Positions 1 through 6,425 of a stretch of DNA of 9,287 nucleotides are shown piece by piece. Position numbers and translations under genes: made by a program. Source of the DNA: Prevotellaceae bacterium (GTDB taxonomy: Bacteria; Bacteroidota; Bacteroidia; Bacteroidales; Bacteroidaceae); assembly GCA_030536165.1 (NCBI GenBank), contig JAUNQM010000073.1, positions 1-9,287 of the forward strand, given 5' to 3'. Every line of letters begins with the position of its first letter. Positions within the stretch are counted from its first letter, which is position 1. The notes under the pieces are model-generated. The model did not search any database and had not been told where the DNA came from. It was given only the letters and a program-made list of their open reading frames with translations.

Positions 1-1041
1 ATGCAGGACACAACGACGGTCATCGGCGGTGGCTATGTGGTGAATTACTACAACTACACCTGCCTTGCCGTGCCTGATAAGGTCTATGCCGAGCAAGGAA
101 TAAATGATGTAAATGCTTTGAAGTCATACCTCGGAGGCGATAAGGCTCTGGCTGATTATGTGCAGTATCATTTCCTTTCGCGCAAATATACAACCGACGA
201 ACTCTTTGCTTTCCAGACTTCTGGCGAGACACTTATATACGAAACAAAGCTTCAGGGACAGGCTATCATAACCGATAGTATTGACTCAAGTCGTATCATA
301 AATAAGGCAGTACCTATTATTCGCAGCGATATTCAGGCACGCAACGGACTCATTCACAAGGTCGGCGACATCATGCCTGTCTATCATCCTAAGGCAGTTC
401 GCGTGGCTTGGGACTTCCTTAACTATGCCGACGTAATCTCCTTCGTCAATGCCTACGGCGCAACAAGCGGCGATGGCGACATCTTCTCAAATCCTATTGT
501 CAACCGTGAAATCAAGGTCGATATGACTGAGGAAAATCAGGCGAAGTATGGTACTCTCACTTCGTTTGAGTATCAGGCAAACGCCTCGAAGGGCACATAC
601 TATCCAGTCGGGTTCTATAAAGACCGCGTCAAGGACACAAAACATCCTAATGAGGGACGCTATGCATCGTATATGAACAACTATATGATGCTCAATCTCG
701 GCTATGCAGGATGGATTAAGTTTACCACACCATCCATCATTGCAGGCCGTTACAAGGTCATCCTACACTATTGTTTCGACGTCACGCTAAAGGATTTCTA
801 CACCACCGGAAGCATGACAAAGTTCTCGATTGATGACAAAAGCAAGACCGCATACATCTTTAAGGGCCTGACCACGAAAGACGGTTCGTATGGCTCGTAT
901 CAGACTGTGCTGTTTGATAATATCGAATTCACGGAATCCAAGGCACACACGTTCACAGCCACGATGATGGACATTGCAGCCAAGGACAACAGCCGTTATC
1001 ATCAGATGTTTGACTACCTTGAATTTATTCCATTGGAATAA
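1..1041 (+). CDS. Fasciclin (FAS1) domain protein, 3' part (5' end outside window)
   Basis: This is the C-terminal 346 residues of a FAS1-type protein. The ATG at base 1 is probably an internal methionine: there is no signal peptide, and the frame opens almost directly into a FAS1 core. Visible parts are a FAS1 H1-like strand at about residues 17-31 (YNYTCLAVPDKVYAE, where families usually have YTvFAPtn.Af) and the closing FAS1 motif at 115-124 (NGLIHKVGDI, like NGviHvid.vL). From about residue 131 a strand-rich region, probably a beta-sandwich, runs to the end, including a W-I-K-F-TTP stretch and the terminal FDYLEFIPLE. Family knowledge: FAS1 domains are adhesion or ligand-binding modules; in Bacteroidota they occur on lipoproteins encoded beside SusC/SusD pairs. 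The missing N-terminus would be expected to hold a lipobox and possibly another FAS1 domain. It shares its domain plan with the next gene. The role as an accessory surface protein of the transporter is inferred; the ligand is unknown. Confidence 0.82.
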   Translation: MQDTTTVIGGGYVVNYYNYTCLAVPDKVYAEQGINDVNALKSYLGGDKALADYVQYHFLSRKYTTDELFAFQTSGETLIYETKLQGQAIITDSIDSSRIINKAVPIIRSDIQARNGLIHKVGDIMPVYHPKAVRVAWDFLNYADVISFVNAYGATSGDGDIFSNPIVNREIKVDMTEENQAKYGTLTSFEYQANASKGTYYPVGFYKDRVKDTKHPNEGRYASYMNNYMMLNLGYAGWIKFTTPSIIAGRYKVILHYCFDVTLKDFYTTGSMTKFSIDDKSKTAYIFKGLTTKDGSYGSYQTVLFDNIEFTESKAHTFTATMMDIAAKDNSRYHQMFDYLEFIPLE

Positions 1042-1051
1042 TTAGCCTTCC

Positions 1052-1166
1052 ACACCTTAGGTGTTCAGCTCGACACACCTTAGGTGTGAACCTTTTAACA
1101 CCAGAGGAATGAAGCGCGTTACACCTAAGGTGTGAAAACGTCAACACCTAAGGTGTGAAAGGCAAA
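1052..1166. repeat. Array of five 13-bp palindromes at exact 23-bp spacing
   Basis: The gap between the two fasciclin genes is almost wholly an ordered array. Units lie at 1052-1064 and 1075-1087 (ACACCTTAGGTGT), 1098-1110 (degenerate, ACACCAGAGGAAT), and 1121-1133 and 1144-1156 (ACACCTAAGGTGT). Centres are 23 bp apart every time. The 10-bp spacers differ: TCAGCTCGAC, GAACCTTTTA, GAAGCGCGTT, GAAAACGTCA and, after the last unit, GAAAGGCAAA. Four of the five begin with GA, so the conserved core may extend as ACACCTWAGGTGTGA. The two left units have T at the centre and the two right units have A, so right-hand units are exact reverse complements of left-hand ones. The period is not a multiple of three and the region is not plausibly coding. 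Possible roles are a stacked operator for a dimeric regulator, a series of small RNA hairpins (stem ACACC/GGTGT), or a dispersed repeat family. None can be chosen from sequence alone. Confidence 0.93.
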
Positions 1167-1174
1167 GAAAAAAA

Positions 1175-3124
1175 ATGAACAATATGAAACTAATCGACAG
1201 AGATAAAAATATGAAGCAAGAATCATTCTCCAGATGTGTTGTGAACCACATTTTGAGGCGAGTTCAGCAACCGTGGTTTCTCGTGCTGCTGACAGTAGTA
1301 TTTGCCGCATGCTTCGACTGGAATGACCACTACGATGAGTCGGGAATCAAAAGCGGAGAGCAGGAAATATTCAACGGCGACATTGTAAGTTACATGAAAT
1401 CAACGCCCGAACTGGCTCGAATGTCGGACATTTTGCAGAAGAACGGGGTCTATGATAGCACACATGCCGACCGTACATATACCTTCATCGTGTGCGCTGA
1501 TGACGTCTTATCGGCTCATACTGACGAACTTGCCGACGAGGAATTTGCGTCGCAGTTTGCACGTAACTCGGTTTCCGACATGGAGGTATCGCCTGCGATG
1601 CTTACCGACGGAATGGGCATAGAAACCAGACTCGGCAAATGCGTGTGGGTGTATGAGCGCGAAGGTGGCTTCAATATGGACGAGTGCAAGGTGACGAAAA
1701 GCGTAAAAACCGCCAACGGATACGTCTATTTCGTCGATGGAATTGTGCCTATACGCCTCTCTGTCTATGAATATCTTTTCAACAAACTCGGCTCGGAATA
1801 CAATGACTTCAAGATACTTGTGAAGACTCGACAGAAGGAAACCTTCGACCGTGAGCACAGCACAATAACAGGTGTTGACGAACAAGGACGCACCACATAC
1901 GACTCGATATTTGTGACGAGATGCGAGCTGATGGACCGTTACACGAAGGATGGTGCTGCATATTGGAACATGCGCGACGAGAATTATGCCACCACGATGT
2001 TCGTGCCTACGAATACCCAGATACGCCGAGCAATGAAGGCTGCCATCGACAGCATACCACGTTGGCTCAACAGACCTGCTACGGCTGCCGACTCAACGAA
2101 GTTCTACGATTGGATTGTAAAGGCTTGTTTCGTTGACCGCCGTGTCTGCGAGGCAGAACTTCCTACGGAGGCAAGCGCCACAGATCCATACGGATTCGAC
2201 TTTGATTGTGTGGGTGGCTACCAGAAGATTATCAATGAGCAAGCCGACGAGGTGAAGTATAAGGAGGCAGAACCAGCCCATTGGCGACCAAGCATCCAGC
2301 GCGTCGATGTAAGTAAGAAGATTACGTGCAGCAATGGTTTCATCTATCCTTGCACGAACTTCAAAATACCTAACCACGTTGTGATTTACCGCGTGAAGAC
2401 CCGTCTCTATCAGGTGTGGAACGCAATGAGCGACAAGGAAAGGAAGAATTATTTCAAATGGCTTCACTGGACAGACGCCCGCGCTGACATCGAGGGACAG
2501 TCATCATTCGACCTCGACCCTTCGTTGCCTATGATGCAATATTTCCTGCTTTGTGCCGTGCCTGACCAAGAAGCGATGGACGATGAATTACCATGCTCGG
2601 TCACATATAAGGGATTGCTCTACGACGAAGAAAGCAACAAGGTAACAGAGGCTAACCTTCCTGCAGGCGAATATTATTGGAGCATGGGATTCAAGCATAG
2701 TATCCAATACTCGTTGAGTATGAAGTTCAATGACTTGGATTATTCGGTAAATGACATGTGCATGTACGCCCAGGGTAGTAACTTCCACTTTGACCGTGGG
2801 GCTGCATCCGAAGTGCCTCATTTGGGTACAGGCGTCATAGCCTATCCGGAAGGATTCGACCCAGACGACTGGATTAAGATTGATGCGAAAGCCATAGCTT
2901 ACGATACCGATGGCTATCTGGTTGATATTGTACGCCTGAACCATAGCGGTCCGTTTACTATTACCATCAAGTCAAACGATATGGCGCGAATATTCAAGCA
3001 GCAGATAGCAGCAGGTAACTCGTCGGTAATAGATTCAAACGGCGCGTTGGTAAGGACAAACAAGAATATTTACCAGCTGATGATGTACCATTGGTGCCTG
3101 CGCCCAACGAAGAATAACTATTAA
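1175..3124 (+). CDS. Fasciclin (FAS1) domain lipoprotein, SusC/SusD-associated
   Basis: A 649-residue predicted surface lipoprotein. A basic N-region is followed by a hydrophobic stretch ending in FAAC, giving a lipobox with Cys46; the next residues FDWNDHYDE are acid-rich, as in Bacteroidota lipoproteins exported to the cell surface. A first, divergent FAS1 domain spans about 66-195 (H1-like TYTFIVCADDVL at 101-112; closing motif NGYVYFVDGIVP at 181-192). A second spans about 197-402 (H1-like YATTMFVPTNTQ from 271; closing motif SNGFIYPCTNFKIP from 386). The remainder, about 415-649, is strand-rich without a family I can name. The start is uncertain: ATG 1175 gives a long 45-residue leader, while ATG 1211 (Met13) gives a more usual leader of about 33 residues. 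No Shine-Dalgarno is seen, only an A-rich run, which is normal for the phylum. Its place directly before susC suggests an accessory binding protein for the same substrate (inference). Confidence 0.85.
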   Translation: MNNMKLIDRDKNMKQESFSRCVVNHILRRVQQPWFLVLLTVVFAACFDWNDHYDESGIKSGEQEIFNGDIVSYMKSTPELARMSDILQKNGVYDSTHADRTYTFIVCADDVLSAHTDELADEEFASQFARNSVSDMEVSPAMLTDGMGIETRLGKCVWVYEREGGFNMDECKVTKSVKTANGYVYFVDGIVPIRLSVYEYLFNKLGSEYNDFKILVKTRQKETFDREHSTITGVDEQGRTTYDSIFVTRCELMDRYTKDGAAYWNMRDENYATTMFVPTNTQIRRAMKAAIDSIPRWLNRPATAADSTKFYDWIVKACFVDRRVCEAELPTEASATDPYGFDFDCVGGYQKIINEQADEVKYKEAEPAHWRPSIQRVDVSKKITCSNGFIYPCTNFKIPNHVVIYRVKTRLYQVWNAMSDKERKNYFKWLHWTDARADIEGQSSFDLDPSLPMMQYFLLCAVPDQEAMDDELPCSVTYKGLLYDEESNKVTEANLPAGEYYWSMGFKHSIQYSLSMKFNDLDYSVNDMCMYAQGSNFHFDRGAASEVPHLGTGVIAYPEGFDPDDWIKIDAKAIAYDTDGYLVDIVRLNHSGPFTITIKSNDMARIFKQQIAAGNSSVIDSNGALVRTNKNIYQLMMYHWCLRPTKNNY

Positions 3125-3134
3125 GCCTGCGGCT

Positions 3135-3161
3135 AATTGATAAATGATAATTGACAATTGA
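3135..3161. repeat. AT-rich intergenic repeat with three AATTGA motifs
   Basis: Just after the upstream stop codon the sequence is A+T-rich with AATTGA at 3135-3140, 3149-3154 and 3156-3161, the last within the palindrome CAATTG (3155-3160). Similar AATTGA/CAATTG runs are, from memory, frequent between genes of Prevotella and Bacteroides. It directly adjoins the hairpin repeat at 3176-3196, and the two may form one composite dispersed element. It is noncoding; I see no promoter consensus in it. Confidence 0.6.
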
Positions 3162-3203
3162 GCGTCCCGAAGGAGATCCTGAATCAAGTTCAGGATGACG
3201 AGG
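3162..3203. repeat. Dispersed CCTGAATCAAGTTCAGG-type hairpin repeat
   Basis: The core is a perfect inverted repeat: ATCCTGAA at 3176-3183, loop TCAAG, TTCAGGAT at 3189-3196. The flanks GCGTCCCGAAGG (3162-3173) and GACGAGG (3197-3203) are also of the type I recall travelling with this palindrome. It belongs to a class of short dispersed palindromes found in many bacterial genomes; its accidental translations (ILNQVQDDEG on this strand, HPELDSGS on the other) recur in spuriously extended proteins. It lies 30 bases before the susC start, so it would be in the leader of a transcript reading from the fasciclin genes, where it could fold into a short stem. It lacks a following T-run and is not a convincing terminator. 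Confidence 0.75.
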
Positions 3204-3232
3204 GCTTGAAATACATAACAACACAAGCAATA

Positions 3233-6200
3233 ATGAAGCGACTGATATTATTAAGTGTTCTTGCGATTTCATATCTGTCATATATGAACGCAGAAACGAT
3301 AAAATCCCGAGTGGTCAATAGCGACAACAGTCCAGTTAAAGGTGCTATTGTCTCTGTGATAGGCGAGAAGGCCACAACTCTCTCTGCCGATGATGGTACG
3401 TTTGACATAAACGTATCGGCATCGAAAGCGTTGGTAAGCATCAAGGCAGAGGGCTTCTACGAGCAGACTTTGCCTTTGCAACGACTTAGAAAAGCACGCT
3501 CTATAGTGCTTATTCCTGAGTCGGAAAGCCTTTATAACGGTAGGGTAGTGACCCCTTACGCAGAGCAGACACGCGAGAATAAGCTTTCGGGGACGTCGGC
3601 TATTGAGAAAAAAGACTTCACGCAGAAGCAGAACGTTGGTGCAGCATTGCACGATTTCGTTGCCGGCATGCAGGTAATTGAGAAGAGTGGTATGCCAGGC
3701 GAGGGCTCATATATAAACATAAGAGGTGTGCATTCGCTCGTTGCGGAAAACAATCCTCTCATAGTTATCAATGGAGTGCCTTACATGCCTAACCAGACCG
3801 AATCGAGTGTGATTCCAGCCTATTCGCGCGATATTCTCTTTGGCTATTCACCTCGCGACATAAAGAGCGTTACCGTGCTCAAGGGTGCCGATGCAGCTTT
3901 CTATGGCTCGTTAGGTTCGAATGGAGTTATCGAAATCGAGACAGAAAAGCCTTCGAATGATAATCTCAACACCCGGATATCATTCTCTGGGCAGTATGGG
4001 CTGAACTTCGCACAGAAGACCACGCCTGTGCTCGACGCTTCGCAATATAAAAACTATATGAAGGGCATCGGCCTCACGCGCTATTCGTCTATGAATGCCT
4101 TGACCGAAGATTACCCATTCTTGAGCAATGCTTCTGCCTATAATTACGACTACCTTTTCAACGAGAATACCGACTGGATGAAAGAAATCCAGAGAAATGG
4201 TTTCACGACTGAAAACATCTTCCGCGTTGAGGGAGGCGATGAAATAGCAAAATACAACATTTCGTTCGGTTATACAGGCAATAAGGGTACGTTGAAGAAC
4301 ATCGGCACAGACCGTTACCATACGCTTATAAGTTCTGACGTACTGGTAAGCAGGAAGGTTGACATTTTCGCAAATGTCGGGCTCGCTTATCAGACTTCAA
4401 ACCTTCTTCCGATGGGTATGACCATTGAAACCAATCCTCTCATCGCAGCATCGCAGATAATGCCTCTGCTTAATCCATATCAGAAGCAGATTGATGGTTC
4501 TGTCCTAAGCCGTTACGCTACTTATGATGGATGGAACACGAATGCCACTCCTACTTACGGCTACGATAATGTGAGCAATCCTCTTGCTATCGTCAATACC
4601 GTTGAGGCAAAGGATAAGATTTATGATGCAAATGCTAACATAGGTTTGAACTTCAAGTGGAACATCTATCTGACCCTTACCGCTATGGCAAATCTTTACT
4701 ACAACTATACTGAAGAAAAGATGTTCCTGCCAGGCGTGACCGACCGTGCAATCCTGCCTCAGGTCTATGGCACAGGACACAACAAGGTGGCAAATGGTGT
4801 TATCCGTCAGGTGACAAACCAGTTCTCCCTTCAGGCTAAATACGACCGTACTTTCAATCTTGTCCATGAATTTAATGCTCTGGCAAACTTACGATATTAT
4901 GACAAGAATATAGAATACGACATTTCTGAGGGATACAATACCGCAAACGACTACTACCGCACGCTCGACCAGACGGTTGACGAAAAGGATACTTACGGAA
5001 GTAATGTGCGATGGAAATACCTCGGAATGGCTATGCATGCCGACTATATATATAATAAGGTATTGAAGGCTTCGGCTGGAGTTACTTTCGATGGGACAAG
5101 CGTTACTGGTGCTGATGCGTCGAAGATTGGCGTATTCCCTTCCGCTGGAGTCACATTCATGGCGCATAACCTCGGCACTCTTCCGCAATGGATTAACCTC
5201 CTCAACATCTCCATCGAGGGTAGCCTGACGGGCAACAGCCGTTTCTCGTCGAACTATGGCAAGAACTACTACGTGAGCCGTAACTTATTTAATATAGGTG
5301 CTATGGTTCGCTCAAACGTGCCGAACACGGAACTTTCATGGGAGAAGAACCGACAAATAGAGCTGGGCATCGACTTGTCGATGTTCCGCAACCGCTTCGA
5401 CTTTGGTGCAAACTTCTTTATCAACAGGGCTTATGACCTTTTGATAAATAGCGATATTTCGTCTGTCTTTGGCTCTTACCAGTTCTACGATAACCGCGCA
5501 GAAATATCTGGTCGCGGCATCGAACTTGCCACACGTATAAAGGTGCTTGATGCAAAGGACTTCGGGCTCATCCTTGCTGCCAATGCTTCTTTCATCAGCA
5601 ACGAAGTAAAGAAACTTGGCGATAGCGAATCGATGTTGATTGACTATAAGGGCTATAACGCCGACGATGCACAGATGATGCTCAAAGTTGGGGAGAAGCC
5701 ATACGAATTCTATGGCTATGAGACTCGCGGTGTATATGCTACCGAGGCTTCGGCAAAGCAGTCAGGACTTGTCAATCGCAATGGCGTGGCTTTTCAGGCT
5801 GGTGACGTTATCTTCGTAGATCAGAATAGTGATGGCATTATCAACGATGCTGACAAGGTGAGCCTTGGGAGCGCACGTCCGTCTGTCTTCGGAGGCGTGA
5901 ACCTTCAGCTTCGCTATAAGGATGTAACTCTTGATGCCAACTTCGCTTATTCGGTAGGAAATAAGGCATACAACGCAACTCGTCGCCAACTTGAATCTAT
6001 GGACAAGTTCTACAATCAGAGCACTGCAGTTCTTAATCGTTGGCAGGTTGAGGGTCAAATAACATCTATGCCGCGAGCTGCATACGGTGACCCTGCTGGC
6101 AACAACAGTTTCTCTGACCGTTGGATTGAGAATGCTGACTACTTCAAGTGCCGCAGCATTAAGTTGGCTTACAACTTCAAGAGTCTGTTCTCGTTCATTC

Positions 6201-6367
6201 GCTCGGGTTCGGTCTATCTTGCAGCCGAGAACCTGTTCACTTTGACAAAATATCTTGGTAGCGACCCAGAGTTTGCTTACTCATACGATGAAGCCCTCCG
6301 TGGGTTCGACTATGCAAAGCTTGCCCTCCCAAGAACCGTTAAAGTTGGCTTTAATCTCAACTTCTAA
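3233..6367 (+). CDS. SusC/RagA-family TonB-dependent outer-membrane transporter
   Basis: A 1044-residue TonB-linked outer-membrane channel that takes up a nutrient captured by its SusD partner. Residues 1-20 form a signal peptide (MKRLILLSVLAISYLSYMNA). About 22-80 is the carboxypeptidase-D regulatory-like domain typical of SusC proteins (VKGAIVSVIGE...LSADDGTFDI). The plug follows, about 115-240, with family marks INIRGV at 161-166, PLIVINGVPY at 175-184 (usually PLyVvDGvp) and VTVLKGADAAFYGSLGSNGV at 213-232. The rest is the 22-stranded barrel, with the calcium-loop-like DQNSDGIINDAD at 863-874 and a terminal aromatic strand (PRTVKVGFNLNF) for BAM recognition. Length is normal for the family. 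The frame can be extended to a TTG at 3158, but that extension only translates the dispersed repeat, so ATG 3233 is chosen. The segment where a TonB box is expected (NGRVVTPYAEQ, 102-111 region) is only a weak match. The substrate is not predictable. Confidence 0.93.
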   Translation: MKRLILLSVLAISYLSYMNAETIKSRVVNSDNSPVKGAIVSVIGEKATTLSADDGTFDINVSASKALVSIKAEGFYEQTLPLQRLRKARSIVLIPESESLYNGRVVTPYAEQTRENKLSGTSAIEKKDFTQKQNVGAALHDFVAGMQVIEKSGMPGEGSYINIRGVHSLVAENNPLIVINGVPYMPNQTESSVIPAYSRDILFGYSPRDIKSVTVLKGADAAFYGSLGSNGVIEIETEKPSNDNLNTRISFSGQYGLNFAQKTTPVLDASQYKNYMKGIGLTRYSSMNALTEDYPFLSNASAYNYDYLFNENTDWMKEIQRNGFTTENIFRVEGGDEIAKYNISFGYTGNKGTLKNIGTDRYHTLISSDVLVSRKVDIFANVGLAYQTSNLLPMGMTIETNPLIAASQIMPLLNPYQKQIDGSVLSRYATYDGWNTNATPTYGYDNVSNPLAIVNTVEAKDKIYDANANIGLNFKWNIYLTLTAMANLYYNYTEEKMFLPGVTDRAILPQVYGTGHNKVANGVIRQVTNQFSLQAKYDRTFNLVHEFNALANLRYYDKNIEYDISEGYNTANDYYRTLDQTVDEKDTYGSNVRWKYLGMAMHADYIYNKVLKASAGVTFDGTSVTGADASKIGVFPSAGVTFMAHNLGTLPQWINLLNISIEGSLTGNSRFSSNYGKNYYVSRNLFNIGAMVRSNVPNTELSWEKNRQIELGIDLSMFRNRFDFGANFFINRAYDLLINSDISSVFGSYQFYDNRAEISGRGIELATRIKVLDAKDFGLILAANASFISNEVKKLGDSESMLIDYKGYNADDAQMMLKVGEKPYEFYGYETRGVYATEASAKQSGLVNRNGVAFQAGDVIFVDQNSDGIINDADKVSLGSARPSVFGGVNLQLRYKDVTLDANFAYSVGNKAYNATRRQLESMDKFYNQSTAVLNRWQVEGQITSMPRAAYGDPAGNNSFSDRWIENADYFKCRSIKLAYNFKSLFSFIRSGSVYLAAENLFTLTKYLGSDPEFAYSYDEALRGFDYAKLALPRTVKVGFNLNF

Positions 6368-6401
6368 ATATATAAGTTACAATTTGAAAACCGAAAAATA
6401 A

Positions 6402-6425
6402 ATCCGTAAATCTGTAATTCTGTAA
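6402..6425 (+). repeat. Three 8-bp tandem units abutting the susD start codon
   Basis: Three consecutive units ATCCGTAA (6402-6409), ATCTGTAA (6410-6417) and TTCTGTAA (6418-6425) follow the consensus WTCYGTAA and end on the base before the ATG at 6426. They fill most of the second half of the 58-bp susC-susD gap. This is where the ribosome would bind, yet no Shine-Dalgarno is present. The run resembles short repeats I recall between Prevotella/Bacteroides genes. Copy number changes here would alter the susD leader; that is inference. Confidence 0.7.

Noticed and set aside
1..3. ATG at base 1 as the true start of the first gene
   Set aside because: No signal peptide or upstream FAS1 strands are present; the domain is already under way, so the window edge cuts the gene.
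1052..1166. CRISPR array
   Set aside because: The 13-bp repeats and 10-bp spacers are far below CRISPR sizes and no cas gene is present.
1125..1310. Small - strand ORF overlapping the palindromes and the start of the second fasciclin gene
   Set aside because: It overlaps a well-supported lipoprotein signal peptide region and its C-terminal end only translates the repeats; no protein-like features.
3124..3134. AGCC-TGC-GGCT hairpin right after the second fasciclin gene
   Set aside because: A four-bp stem without a T-run is too weak to call.
3176..3196. Transcription terminator before susC
   Set aside because: The 8-bp stem is not GC-rich and is not followed by a T-run; it fits a dispersed repeat better.
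3158..3232. TTG start giving a 1069-residue SusC
   Set aside because: The extension is translated dispersed repeat and would bury the signal peptide that begins at 3233.
6378..6386. Bacteroidota -7 promoter box before the susD-like gene (TACAATTTG)
   Set aside because: The spacing between TA and TTTG is three rather than two bases, and no TTTG at the -33 position was found.
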